Source of the DNA: Cupriavidus neocaledonicus
GTDB taxonomy: Bacteria > Pseudomonadota > Gammaproteobacteria > Burkholderiales > Burkholderiaceae
DNA: 51,045 bases
Assembly (NCBI RefSeq): GCF_000372525.1
Contig: NZ_AQUR01000071.1
Coordinates: forward strand, 1-51,045
Reading direction: 5' to 3'
A program made the position numbers and the translations under genes. The stretch's first letter is position 1, and every line of letters begins with the position of its first letter. Below, one piece after another: positions 36,235 to 45,184 of the stretch. A model generated the notes under the pieces. That model had not been told where the DNA came from and did not search any database. It saw only the letters and a program-made list of their open reading frames with translations.

Positions 36235-37119
36235 ATGCGAGAGATCAGCCTGGACCGACTGCGCACCCTGGTCGCCGTTACCGACCTGGGCTCCTTTGCC
36301 GAGGCAGCGCGCGCCTTGCACCTGGCGCCGCCGACGGTCAGCCTCCACATCGCCGAACTCGAAGGCCGCATCGGGGCTCCACTGCTGTTGCGCAAGCGCG
36401 GCCAGGTGGGGCCGACGCCGATCGGCGCGGTGCTGGTGGAACGCGCGCGCCGGCTGCTGGCCGACGCGGAGCAGGCGCTGGACGATATCCAACGGCAGGT
36501 AGACGGGCTGGAAGGGCGTGCGCGTCTGGGCGCGTCGACGGGCGTGATCGCGCACCTGCTGCCGCAAGCGCTCCAGACCCTGCGCGAGCGCCATCCCGCC
36601 ATCGACATCCAGATTGCCGTGCATACCTCGGCAGAAACCCTGGCCCGGCTGGGGGATGGAAGGCTGGATGTCGGGGTGGTCGCGCTGCCTCAGCCCCCGG
36701 TGGCCGGACTGGTGATAAAGCCCTGGCGCCGCGACCCCGTGATGGCCTTCGTGCCGGCGCATTGGCGCTGTCCGGCCCGCGTTACCCCTGAATGGCTCGC
36801 TACGCGACCGCTTATTCTCAATGACACGACCACGCGCCTGTCGCGCCTGACCGCGGAGTGGTTCGCGAGCGCAGGGCATCACCCCGCGGCGCGCATCGAG
36901 CTGAACTACAACGACGCGATCAAGAGCCTGGTAGCGGCAGGTTACGGCGCCGCGCTGCTGCCTCATGAGGCCACCACGCCCTTGCCCGACAGTCGCATTG
37001 TCATGCGTGCGCTGCGTCCGGCGTTGTGGCGACGGCTCGGTATTGCCTATCGTGCGGGGCACGTTGAGCGTTCCACGCAACACGTACTGGAGGTGTTGTG
37101 GGATCTGCGGTTGCCGTAG
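36235..37119 (+). CDS. LysR-family transcriptional regulator
   Basis: 294 residues. The HTH spans residues 4-62 (LDRLRTLVAVTDLGSFAEAA, then APPTVSLHIAELEGRIG), with an effector domain from about 92. The conserved recognition region has PPTVSLHI where many members have Q-S-A-V-S. It is divergent from argC, its likely target, and has a perfect dyad just upstream of its start. Confidence 0.93.
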   Translation: MREISLDRLRTLVAVTDLGSFAEAARALHLAPPTVSLHIAELEGRIGAPLLLRKRGQVGPTPIGAVLVERARRLLADAEQALDDIQRQVDGLEGRARLGASTGVIAHLLPQALQTLRERHPAIDIQIAVHTSAETLARLGDGRLDVGVVALPQPPVAGLVIKPWRRDPVMAFVPAHWRCPARVTPEWLATRPLILNDTTTRLSRLTAEWFASAGHHPAARIELNYNDAIKSLVAAGYGAALLPHEATTPLPDSRIVMRALRPALWRRLGIAYRAGHVERSTQHVLEVLWDLRLP

Positions 37120-37219
37120 GCATTGCAGGTGGCAACGAACGCCGGTCCGGCCACCACGGCACTGCGCATCTGCGCGCGCCAGTAACGCCGCGGCATCTCA
37201 GTCTTAAATTAAGTTCATA

Positions 37220-37248
37220 TTGCCTGCCCCGCCGCCGCTGACTAGTAT
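37220..37248 (+). promoter_or_regulatory. Candidate sigma-70 promoter upstream of the enhancer-binding-protein gene
   Basis: TTGCCT (37220-37225) and TAGTAT (37243-37248) are separated by exactly 17 bp, each matching four of six consensus positions. This is followed by AAGGGGGG and an ATG at 37278. The rest of 37120-37528 holds only the small frame described next. Confidence 0.5.
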
Positions 37249-37277
37249 TCTGAGACAAAAAACCAAGGGGGGATTCC

Positions 37278-37433
37278 ATGCGGCCATACCAGCTTTCCCT
37301 CGCAGGCAGGCGATGCTCCGGCAACTGGTTGCATGCACAGGTTCGCCACGTCCCGCCGATCCTCTCCGACGCGTCCGCGGCGTCACGCCGCCGACGGCCT
37401 CAACGCTACCGACATCCCCTGCCCGCCGCCTGA
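37278..37433 (+). CDS. Possible 51-residue leader peptide
   Basis: An ATG six nt after a strong Shine-Dalgarno (AAGGGGGG) opens a 51-codon frame, rich in Arg and Pro, that begins MRPYQLSLAGRRCSGNW. It follows a plausible promoter and ends 95 bp before the enhancer-binding-protein gene. The sequence has no recognisable domain, and its second half looks like composition-driven GC-rich translation. The initiation signal is the main support; it may be a regulatory leader. Confidence 0.35.
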   Translation: MRPYQLSLAGRRCSGNWLHAQVRHVPPILSDASAASRRRRPQRYRHPLPAA

Positions 37434-37528
37434 TCCGGGCCGGCAGCGCCGCGGCGCATGGCATGCGCAGATAGCGCGCCGGCACCGCAGCCCCGCTGCC
37501 GATGATCTCCCTTTCGTGCGGGGGCAAG

Positions 37529-38893
37529 ATGCGCGTAGTGCTGTATCACGACGACCGTGCCAGGCTCGAGCGCGATTTGCACGAGCATGGCCTGCCCGAC
37601 CAGGTGTCGCTCGACGAAAGCGCGCGCGGCATGCTGGCGGTGCTGGTAGTGGCGGACGGCAATCGCGTCACCGAGGCGGCGCAGCGCTGGCTGCGCGCCG
37701 AGCCGCGCGCCGACGCCTTTATTGCCGGGTGCACTGCCGCCACCCGTTGCCATTGCATCCCCGAGGCGTGGTGGCCGGCCGCGCTGTACGACCTGGTTTG
37801 CGCGCCGGACCATGAGGCGCTGCTCACGGAACTGGCCTTGCGGCTGCGCCGCCTGGCCGAAATCGAGGATGTGCTGGACGCGCAATGGTTGCGCGAGCGC
37901 GCCGTCGGCGACTCGCCGGCCTGGCGCGCCACCTTGCGCGCGGTGGCGCAGGTGGGCCGCTATGGCCGCGGCACCTGCCTGCTGCTTGGCGAAAGCGGCT
38001 GCGGCAAGGAGCTGCTGGCACGGCTGATCCACGATCTCGACCCCGAGCGCCATCGCGCTCCGTTCGTGGTGGTGGATTGCACCACGCTCAGTCCGGAGCT
38101 GTCGGGCAGCGAACTGTTCGGCCACGCCAAGGGCGCTTTCACCCACGCCGTATCGGCACGCGACGGTGCGGTGGCAATGGCCGATGGCGGCACGTTGTTC
38201 CTGGATGAAGTGGGCGAGCTGCAATTGCCGTTGCAGGCGCGCCTGCTGCGCGTGATCCAGGAGCGCATGTACAAGCGCGTGGGCGAGGATACCTGGCGCA
38301 AGTCGGATTTCCGGCTGACTTGCGCCACCAACCGCGACCTCGAGGCCGAGGTGCAGGCCGGCCGGTTCCGCAGCGACCTGTACTTCCGCATTACCCAGTG
38401 GACCGTGCGGGCGCCCACGCTGGCCGAGCGCCGCGCGGATATCCCGCTGCTGGTGCGGCATTTCCTTGCCGAGAGCCTGGCCGGCAGCGGGCCGGGCCTG
38501 CCGCTGGTGATGCCGGAGGTCATGCATTACCTGGTGACGCGCGCTTACCAGGGCAATGTGCGAGAACTGCGCAATGTGGTGTCGCGCCTGGCCGAGCGCC
38601 AGCGCGGCTTCCAGGTGATCAGCACCTTCGGGCTCGACGGCCCCGTGCCCGAGATGCGCAACGGGCTCGCGACGGACATCGTCAACCCGTGGCCGGAAGC
38701 GCTGCGGCATGCCATCGAAGGCGCGCTCGACGCCGGCCTCGGCCTGAAGCATATCGGCCAGGTCGCCGAATCCATGGCGGTGCAGGTGGCCGAGGGCCGC
38801 CACGGGTGCACCAGCCGCGCGGCGGAGCTGCTGCAGGTCACGCCGCGGGCGCTGCAGTTGCGGCGGCAGGTGCGGCCCGCGCCGCCGGCGTGA
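37529..38893 (+). CDS. Sigma-54 enhancer-binding protein with GAFTHA loop
   Basis: 454 residues. Residues 1-125 are an unrecognised regulatory domain with a Cys-rich patch (GCTAATRCHC); it has no receiver-type phosphorylation pocket. The AAA+ domain has Walker A GESGCGKE (154-161), the sigma-54 contact loop GAFTHA (202-207, normally GAFTGA), Walker B GGTLFLDEVGE (220-230), Arg-finger RFRSDLYFR and sensor II NVRELRNVV. A Fis-like helix-turn-helix (TSRAAELLQVTPRALQLRRQ) ends the protein. It faces the six-gene minus-strand operon whose promoter region has a sigma-54 element and two palindromes, so it is the likely activator of that operon. Start at 37529 rather than 37502: GGGGG precedes it. Confidence 0.9.
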   Translation: MRVVLYHDDRARLERDLHEHGLPDQVSLDESARGMLAVLVVADGNRVTEAAQRWLRAEPRADAFIAGCTAATRCHCIPEAWWPAALYDLVCAPDHEALLTELALRLRRLAEIEDVLDAQWLRERAVGDSPAWRATLRAVAQVGRYGRGTCLLLGESGCGKELLARLIHDLDPERHRAPFVVVDCTTLSPELSGSELFGHAKGAFTHAVSARDGAVAMADGGTLFLDEVGELQLPLQARLLRVIQERMYKRVGEDTWRKSDFRLTCATNRDLEAEVQAGRFRSDLYFRITQWTVRAPTLAERRADIPLLVRHFLAESLAGSGPGLPLVMPEVMHYLVTRAYQGNVRELRNVVSRLAERQRGFQVISTFGLDGPVPEMRNGLATDIVNPWPEALRHAIEGALDAGLGLKHIGQVAESMAVQVAEGRHGCTSRAAELLQVTPRALQLRRQVRPAPPA

Positions 38894-39671
38894 TGCGCGG
38901 GCCGATGCGCGCGCTGTTCCTGGCCGGCGTGGGCGGCGGCAACGCTACCCGCGCCAGCAGGCGCAAGGCATTGCCACCTGCCATGCGCGCAAAGGCCGCG
39001 GGCGTGGGGCGCAGGGCGCGCAGCTTGGCCAGCTCCAGGCCGGGGTGCAGCCACGGCCCGTCGGAACCGAACAGCAGCTTGCCGGGGCCGGCGCGCCGGA
39101 ACGCTTCCTCCAGCACGTCGAAACGCCGCACGCCCGAGGTATCGGCAAACAGGTTGGGATAGCGCGCGATCAGGTCCACCACCTGGCGCTGCGCCGCCCA
39201 GTCGTCGGCAAAGCTGCCCAGGTGCGCGAACACGAACGCGACCTCGGGATGCGTCTGTGCCAGCAGGCGCAGCGCGCCGGTCTCGCCGCCGGGGTCGTAC
39301 AGCACCGGCAGCCGCCAGCGGCGCGCGGCATCGCAGACCTGCCGGTGGATCGGGGCATCGTGCCGGTGCACCTTGATGCCGCGCAGGCCGAGCCGCAGCA
39401 CGGCTTCGTCGATCATGCGATGCACGCGGTCGCGGTCGCGCTCGGCATGGATCATGGCGAAGCCGGTGAAGCGCCCGGGATCGGCGCGCGCCAGCGCCGC
39501 CACGTCGCGGTTGCCGCGCAGGTAGTCCGACTGGAACACGGGCAGCAGCACCGCATGCGCGATGCCGGCCTGCCGCGCGCGCCGGACATAGTCGGCCAGC
39601 GGCGCGGTGGTGTCCCACGGGCCCGTCATGCCGTCGCCCTGCCCGGCATGGACATGGAAATCGACGATCAT
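38838..39671 (-). CDS. Amidohydrolase (Amidohydro_2, TIM-barrel)
   Basis: 277 residues. The start MIVDFHVHAGQGDG has the H-x-H metal motif. Further metal or catalytic residues are Lys in GIKVHRHDAP (with His), His in FAHLGS, and Asp in LFGSDGPW. This is the layout of ACMSD-like and metal-dependent hydrolases/decarboxylases. The last 30 or so residues are an Ala/Pro-rich tail encoded across the 3' end of the convergent activator gene (56-bp overlap). It overlaps the upstream gene by 4 bp (ATGA), so it is the last gene of the six-gene operon. The substrate is unknown. Confidence 0.85.
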   Translation of the reverse strand: MIVDFHVHAGQGDGMTGPWDTTAPLADYVRRARQAGIAHAVLLPVFQSDYLRGNRDVAALARADPGRFTGFAMIHAERDRDRVHRMIDEAVLRLGLRGIKVHRHDAPIHRQVCDAARRWRLPVLYDPGGETGALRLLAQTHPEVAFVFAHLGSFADDWAAQRQVVDLIARYPNLFADTSGVRRFDVLEEAFRRAGPGKLLFGSDGPWLHPGLELAKLRALRPTPAAFARMAGGNALRLLARVALPPPTPARNSARIGPRITPAARAAPAAATAAPAA

Positions 39672-40489
39672 CGCGACAGCTCGAAGCGCTGGCCGGGGCC
39701 GTAGTTCAGGTCATTGACGGCGCCGAGGATCCCAGCCGGGACCAGGTTGCGGATCGACAGGCCGCTGCCGACGGTGACCGTGCCGCGCAGCTTGTCGTTG
39801 GCCAGCGCGAAGCCCTTGCTGGCTAGCGTGCGCACGATGGCGTGCTCGACCGCCGCGCGTTCGCCGGCGCTGGCCACGTTGGCCGTCCAAACCGTCAGCG
39901 GCGGCGCGCAAGCGCACGAGGCCCCGGCGCGCGCGCTGCCCTGGCGCGCGTGGTACCAGCCATGCACGCCCAGCCGCGCCGGCAGGCTGGCTGCCGTGCC
40001 GACATAGACCGGCGTCGCGCCGCGCTGGAACAGGTAGACGCCGCCGCCGCGCGTGGCGCGCGCGGCGGCGTCCAGGCTGGGCCAGCGCCGCCATTGCAGC
40101 GTCAGGTCGGCGGATTTGGGCGCGGACTCGAACGCCAGCTCGGCAAGCGCAGGCCCGCCCTCATACCGGCTTGCCGGCGCGCGCCACCGCTCCAGGCTGA
40201 GACCCACCAGCGACAGGCGCCCCGCCTGGCGCCGGGCCAGCAGACAGGCGCGGCAGCACGCGCCGCCGTAAGCGTTGCCGCTCTCCAGCCGGCTCTCGTA
40301 GCGCGCCGTGCCGCGGCGAGAGGGCGTGCCGATGCGCCGTGCGCGCGCCACCAGCTGGCGCAGGTCGGTCAGCAGTGCCTGCGGCGGCGTGCCGGCCGGA
40401 TAGCGGCGCACCTCCGCCAGCAGCCGCAGCAGCCGGCGCATGCGCCATGGCGCCAGTTCCAGTGTTTCACCTTCCGCAGTCTTGAACAT
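39668..40489 (-). CDS. GIY-YIG-superfamily protein with unknown N-terminal region
   Basis: 273 residues. The C-terminal half has a GIY-YIG core: GVY (150-152), YVG ten residues on (162-164), Arg172 in SLPARL, Glu215 in AVEHAIVRTL and Asn231. All are positions used by nucleases of this superfamily. The N-terminal 140 residues are not recognised; they include RYESRLESGNAYGGACCRAC with three Cys. The gene overlaps the PLP-enzyme gene by 23 bp upstream and the amidohydrolase gene by 4 bp downstream. Whether it cuts DNA or uses the fold otherwise is open. Confidence 0.75.
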   Translation of the reverse strand: MFKTAEGETLELAPWRMRRLLRLLAEVRRYPAGTPPQALLTDLRQLVARARRIGTPSRRGTARYESRLESGNAYGGACCRACLLARRQAGRLSLVGLSLERWRAPASRYEGGPALAELAFESAPKSADLTLQWRRWPSLDAAARATRGGGVYLFQRGATPVYVGTAASLPARLGVHGWYHARQGSARAGASCACAPPLTVWTANVASAGERAAVEHAIVRTLASKGFALANDKLRGTVTVGSGLSIRNLVPAGILGAVNDLNYGPGQRFELSR

Positions 40490-41606
40490 GGAAGCTCTCC
40501 CGATAGGCCGGCGGCGCCCGCCCGCGCGGCACGGCCGGTTGGCCCGCCAGCGCGGCAAGCGCCGCCAGCAGGCCGTCAATCTCTTGCGGCGCATGGCTGG
40601 CACGCACCACCACCGCCACCGCGCAGCGCCCTTCGGCCTGCCGCAGCAACGCGGTGCGGAAGCCCGCGGCGCGCAGCCCCGCGTGCAGCGCACGGGTGCG
40701 CCCGGCAGACCCCAGCCGCAATTGCTGCATGGGATGCAGCGGCACGCTGACCTGCAGGTCCGGCAAGCGGTGCTGCGCCAGCCAGCGCAAACCCCGCCGC
40801 AGGCGCCGCACGCGCTCGAGCAGCGCCGCCCGCAGCGCGTCGCCGTCGCAACCGTTGCGCGCCAGCGCGTTCAGGCCGGCCAGCAGCGCGGCCTGGGATG
40901 CCGCGCTGCAATGGGCCTGGGTCGGGCCGTCGCGGGCGATCTCGCCCACCAGCGCGGCGGGGCCGCACAAGGTGGCCAGCGGCGCGCCGAAGGCCTTGGC
41001 CCACGATGCCAGCAGCAGCACCGGCTCGGCGGGCGCCAGGCCCGCGTAGCGCAGCAGCCCGCCCCCGCCGCTGCCCCACGGCCGTCCCGGCCCCGGCTGC
41101 GCGCCGGCCAGTCCCAGCAGCTGCGTGTGGTCGACCACCACCAGGCCGCCACGCTCGCGCACCAGCGCCAGATAGCGGCGCAGCGCCACCGGCGCGCCTT
41201 CGCGGCGCGTGCCGTCGGTCACCACCGCCGGCGGACGGGTGCCGGTGCCCTGGCGCAATCGCCGCGCCAGGTCGGCCAGGTCGGCATGGCGGAACAGCGT
41301 GACCGGCGCACCGAGCCCGCGCACCCGCTCGAGCCCCCAGCGCATCACCGGATAGAGGGTGTCATCGGCTACCAGCGCATGGGTGCGCCCGAGCCGGTCG
41401 AACAGGTCGAGCGACAGGTGCAGCGTCGACGGCCCGGCCAGGCCGGCCTCGCAACCCTGCAGCGCCGCGGCCTGGGCCGCCAGCGTGCCGGCCAGCGGCG
41501 ACACCGCCAGCGCGGCGGGCGTGCCGGTCGTGAGCGCCGCATAGCTGCCCAGTTGCGCGGCGGGATGCGACATGCCCAGGTAGAGCGCCGACGCGAAATC
41601 GATCAT
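40467..41606 (-). CDS. PLP-dependent fold-type I enzyme, AONS/KBL-like
   Basis: 379 residues. The PLP-ring Asp159 lies in GLVVVDHTQLLG, and the Schiff-base Lys204 in ASWAKAFGAPL. The small chain, N-terminal helix region and VADDTLYPVMRWG pattern recall the alpha-oxoamine synthase group (8-amino-7-oxononanoate synthase, KBL), which condenses an amino acid with an acyl-CoA. The usual D-E-A-H before the loop is D-H-T-Q here, so specificity is likely different; an aminotransferase-like role is also possible. It is the fourth gene of the six-gene operon, with no biotin or threonine genes around it. Confidence 0.78.
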   Translation of the reverse strand: MIDFASALYLGMSHPAAQLGSYAALTTGTPAALAVSPLAGTLAAQAAALQGCEAGLAGPSTLHLSLDLFDRLGRTHALVADDTLYPVMRWGLERVRGLGAPVTLFRHADLADLARRLRQGTGTRPPAVVTDGTRREGAPVALRRYLALVRERGGLVVVDHTQLLGLAGAQPGPGRPWGSGGGGLLRYAGLAPAEPVLLLASWAKAFGAPLATLCGPAALVGEIARDGPTQAHCSAASQAALLAGLNALARNGCDGDALRAALLERVRRLRRGLRWLAQHRLPDLQVSVPLHPMQQLRLGSAGRTRALHAGLRAAGFRTALLRQAEGRCAVAVVVRASHAPQEIDGLLAALAALAGQPAVPRGRAPPAYRESFHVQDCGR

Positions 41607-41666
41607 GGCCGCCTGCCCCTCCTCTCCCCTGTGCCCGCTGTCCCTGCCGCTCGCGCCGTGCCACGC

Positions 41667-43718
41667 TCAGGCCACCCGCGCACCTCGGTGCTCTTGCAGC
41701 CGGCGCAGCAGGTGCATGCCCGGCACCTGCACATCGACCGGCTCGGCACCGATGTCGACCCCGGTGACGGCCCGGTACGAATGGATATAGGTCTGGATCT
41801 CGGGGCGGAAATACGCCGCCCAGTTCGCCGCGTTGGACGGATCGGTGACCGAATTCCAGTCGCTCCAGCGGATCGACGACACGATCTGTTCGCCGGTGGT
41901 GGCCAGTTGCCAGAACTGGTAGGTATTGGTGTCGCCCCATCCCTGCAGCTTGCGCATGCTTTCCACCGAGTGCATCCACGGCTCGGGATACGCGATCATC
42001 GAGCGCCGCGGCAGGAACTCGCGGAACTCGGGCCGCGCCAGGATCCACTGCTGCATCATCATCTCGATGCGCGAGGTGGTCGGCAGGTCGCCGAACTGGT
42101 TATGCGCGCCCTCCGACAGGATCAGGTGCACCTCGCGCAGTGCGTTCAGCAGCGGGAAGCCATCCGGCACCACGGTGGTATCGTCGGCCTGCCGGAAGAA
42201 CGGCACGCACAGGTTCAGCAGCGTATGGAACGCGCCCAGGAACTTGCTGCGGCTGTCGGCCGGCTGGATGCGCGGCACCGCGCGCCCGAACAGGCGGAAG
42301 CCATACTCATGCAGGTACTCGGCCGCGCGCCGCTCGATCGGCAGCCGGTGCTGCTCATCCTGGACCCAGCCCCAGATGATGTTGCTCACCGGCCGCAGCG
42401 GATCCAGCTCGAGCTGGTTGAGCGGATCGCCGGGCCCGCCGGAGAGATTCTGGAAGCGGCGCGAGATGGCGTTCATGGTCTGCACCAGCTGCAGCTCCTC
42501 CATCCAGTAGCTCCAGATCAGTTCGATCAGCGGCGGCGCGCTCAGCTTGGCCGAGATGTCGTTGTTCCAGTGCTGCAGCCACAGGCAGCCGTCGCCGCAT
42601 GGGCCGTCGTCGCGCGGCACCAGCTCGCGCGAGCTCGACAGCGGCTCGGCGGGATGCGTGGCGGGATGTTCCGTGGCGCCGGAGCGCGCGATGGACTCGC
42701 GCATGCCGTCGACGGCACGCCCCGCGTCGGTGCCCTGCAGGCCCTGCACCACGCGCTCCAGGTAGGGCAGCGTGGGCGACCCGTTCTTGCCGAAATACTG
42801 GCTGGCGACGTCCTCGACCTGTGCCGGCTCCAGCCGCAGCCCCAGCCGTTCGTTGGCCAGCCGGATCGCCGCTTCATCGGTCCGCAGCAGCCTGGCGATG
42901 GCGCCGCTGTCGTGCGGGGACGGCACCACGGCGCCCCACGTCACCACGAAGGCCTCGGTGGCCACCTTCAGCGCGCGGTAGGCATCGGTGTCCGAGAACG
43001 GCAGGAAGCGGCGCCGGCTCAGCCGCGCGGCCTCGTCGTACAGCGCCGGGCCGCCGGGTGCGCCGGCGCGGGCCGGCAGCGGGCTGGTGCCAAAGAACAG
43101 CAGGTCCACCTGGCGCGCATAGTTGTCCCAGCTCAGCATGTCGGCGTTGCGCTTGATCAGCAGCCACAGCGCCCAGTCCCCCGTCAGGTCGCGCGAGGTG
43201 CGCTTGAGGCTGAATGAGGGCTCGTGGTAATCCTTCACGCCCACCGGGCCGGAACGCGCCCCGATGGGGTCGACCTCGGCGACGCTCGCATCGTCGCCTT
43301 GCGGTTCGGCGTCCTCGCCGGCGTCAGGGTACGGCGGCGCCTTCAGTCGGCCCGGCACGGTGACTTCGCGCCGGCCGCCCAGCTTCGCGGCAGCGTCGAA
43401 CAGCACATCGTCGGGAATGCCCAGCGCCGCCAGCTTGCGCATGGTGCGCGCCACCTCGGCGAGCGCCGCGGACAGACCGTCTTCCCTCTGGCTCCAGGCG
43501 TCCGAAGGCCCGACGCGGATCTCCAGCCTGGCCTCGGTGCCGGGCTTGAGGCGCAGCTGCTCCATCTCGCGCGGCTCGCCTTCGCGGGCGTAGACCGCCA
43601 GCTTCAGGAATTTGTGGCCTTCGGTCAGCCTGGTGAAGTCATAGTGCCAGTCACCGTCGGTATTGCCCGTCGGCACCAGCGCGTATTCCACGCGACCCGA
43701 CTCCGTGTTCGTGTTCAT
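41667..43718 (-). CDS. Large uncharacterised protein (683 residues)
   Basis: No signal peptide or membrane segment is evident. An N-terminal beta-rich part (residues about 10-75, VEYALVPTGNTDGDWHYDFT) precedes a charged linker at about 125-155. The long C-terminal region is mainly helical and strongly sequence-specific: ELIWSYWMEELQLVQTMNAI, PLRPVSNIIWGWVQDEQHRL, SEGAHNQFGDLP, YFRPEIQTYIHSYRAVTGVD. Many Trp, His and acidic residues suggest an enzyme or large scaffold, but I recognise no catalytic motif. Start at 43718 (MNTNTESG); the frame extends to 43736. It sits 19 bp after the protease gene and 60 bp before the PLP-enzyme gene. Confidence 0.75.
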   Translation of the reverse strand: MNTNTESGRVEYALVPTGNTDGDWHYDFTRLTEGHKFLKLAVYAREGEPREMEQLRLKPGTEARLEIRVGPSDAWSQREDGLSAALAEVARTMRKLAALGIPDDVLFDAAAKLGGRREVTVPGRLKAPPYPDAGEDAEPQGDDASVAEVDPIGARSGPVGVKDYHEPSFSLKRTSRDLTGDWALWLLIKRNADMLSWDNYARQVDLLFFGTSPLPARAGAPGGPALYDEAARLSRRRFLPFSDTDAYRALKVATEAFVVTWGAVVPSPHDSGAIARLLRTDEAAIRLANERLGLRLEPAQVEDVASQYFGKNGSPTLPYLERVVQGLQGTDAGRAVDGMRESIARSGATEHPATHPAEPLSSSRELVPRDDGPCGDGCLWLQHWNNDISAKLSAPPLIELIWSYWMEELQLVQTMNAISRRFQNLSGGPGDPLNQLELDPLRPVSNIIWGWVQDEQHRLPIERRAAEYLHEYGFRLFGRAVPRIQPADSRSKFLGAFHTLLNLCVPFFRQADDTTVVPDGFPLLNALREVHLILSEGAHNQFGDLPTTSRIEMMMQQWILARPEFREFLPRRSMIAYPEPWMHSVESMRKLQGWGDTNTYQFWQLATTGEQIVSSIRWSDWNSVTDPSNAANWAAYFRPEIQTYIHSYRAVTGVDIGAEPVDVQVPGMHLLRRLQEHRGARVA

Positions 43719-43737
43719 CACGTTCTCCTTCAGCAAA

Positions 43738-45132
43738 TCACGCGTAGGCCGCGACCGGCATGCGCAGCGGCTGCCGTCGCTGGTTGAGCGCCTCGCTCAG
43801 CTGCGCGCTGCCGGCACTCCAGGGCAGATAGCCGGCCAGTGCCCAGCGCTGCAGCAAGGCCGAGATGGTGCGCAATTCGACGTCGGGCGCCAGCAGGCCG
43901 CTGTAGCGGGCCTGCCCCAGCACCGCGAACGCCAGCGTCGGGGTATCGGCCAGGTACTGGTGCGGGCGCGACCGCACCAGGCGCCAGAGCCGCAACAGGC
44001 TGGCGGGATCGCGACCGGGCAGCCGCAGCGCCTGGCCCAGCGTGCGCCCGCCCAGCCGTGGCGCCCGCAACGCCAGCAGCCTGGCCACGAACGCCGGGAT
44101 CGACTGGTCCAGCTGCGCGAACGCGCGCCGTTGCGCCGCGCTCATCTGCCAGCGCGGGTAGAGCCGTTCCCACACCTGCTCGAGCGCATCCCATTGCGGA
44201 TGCGGATACAGCGCCCGCCCCATCGCCACCGACAGCTTCACGCGGATCCACGGCGCCGGATGCGGGTCGTCGAGGTTGATGCGCAGCACGAACGCGCGCG
44301 GCAGGCTGACCACGCTCATCAGCCCGCAGGTGGCGGTGATGCCCACCCGCGACACCGCCCACAGGTCGGCGACGATCTCGCTGATCCAGCGCTCCCACGC
44401 GCGCCAGACCTGCGGTGGCGCCGGCGCCGCAGCCATCGCGGCAGGCGTCGCGCCGGCGCCGCCCGACACCAGCAGCAGCCTCCGCTGGCCGTCGCCTGCG
44501 GCGGCACGGCGGTACGCATTGGCCAGGTCCAGCAGCGCCGCCGCCTGGTGCCCCACCTCGTGGAACAGTGACGCCGCCAGGCCGGTGCCGACCATGCGCT
44601 CGCGCGGCATGCGGATCACCGCCACCGGATTGGCGCCGCCACCGGGCAAGCGCGTGCGCGCCCGTCGGATCGCGCCGCCATGGCCGCGCTCGACATAGCA
44701 GATCACCTGCGGCAAGTCGATCGCCACGCCGCGCTGGCGCAGGCCGTCGCGCGCGGCCACGTCCAGCCCCGCCAGCCAGACGCCGGTGCCATGCTGGCTG
44801 CGTTGCGTCAGCACTTCGGCAAAGATCTCGAAATGCGTGAGCGCGGCGTGGAAATACAGCTTGAGCATGGCGTAGCGCTGCTGGGCGCGCGCCACCGCGG
44901 CGGGCTCGGGCCGCGCGCCGCGCAGTGCGCCAAGAAAGCGCGCGATGCGCCGGCGCAGCTGGTGCCGTGCCGCCTGCATGTGCCGCTCGATGGCGCCCAT
45001 GGCCTCGTCGCTGATATTGGCGGCGGGGACCATCGGCATCTGCAGCGCGTAGGGCAGCTGCGCGTCCAGGCGGGCGCGGATGCCGAGCACCTCCTGTTCC
45101 AGCAACCGCAGGGCGTGGGCGCAAGCGTTCAT
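43738..45132 (-). CDS. Putative zinc metalloprotease (HEVGH, gluzincin-like)
   Basis: 464 residues. HEVGH at 191-195 is a canonical HExxH zinc site. A second conserved element 57 residues later, W-I-S-E-I-V-A-D (Glu252), fits the third ligand in gluzincin-type metallopeptidases. The N-terminal 100 residues are helical with PMVPAANISDEAM. The C-terminal 170 residues are helical and unrecognised. There is no export signal, so it probably acts in the cytosol. It directly follows the Glu-rich protein gene (52 bp), making that protein a natural candidate substrate (inference). Confidence 0.75.
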   Translation of the reverse strand: MNACAHALRLLEQEVLGIRARLDAQLPYALQMPMVPAANISDEAMGAIERHMQAARHQLRRRIARFLGALRGARPEPAAVARAQQRYAMLKLYFHAALTHFEIFAEVLTQRSQHGTGVWLAGLDVAARDGLRQRGVAIDLPQVICYVERGHGGAIRRARTRLPGGGANPVAVIRMPRERMVGTGLAASLFHEVGHQAAALLDLANAYRRAAAGDGQRRLLLVSGGAGATPAAMAAAPAPPQVWRAWERWISEIVADLWAVSRVGITATCGLMSVVSLPRAFVLRINLDDPHPAPWIRVKLSVAMGRALYPHPQWDALEQVWERLYPRWQMSAAQRRAFAQLDQSIPAFVARLLALRAPRLGGRTLGQALRLPGRDPASLLRLWRLVRSRPHQYLADTPTLAFAVLGQARYSGLLAPDVELRTISALLQRWALAGYLPWSAGSAQLSEALNQRRQPLRMPVAAYA

Positions 45133-45184
45133 GGCGGCGGCCTCGGAGTGGTAGCGCGAATGTCGAAAGCAGACGGGGGGCGGC

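Noticed and set aside
40440..43217. A 925-codon open frame on the plus strand
   Set aside because: It runs antisense to three minus-strand genes with clear motifs or spacing. Its product is Arg/Gln/Ala-rich with no domain, which is typical of the mirror frame of high-GC genes.
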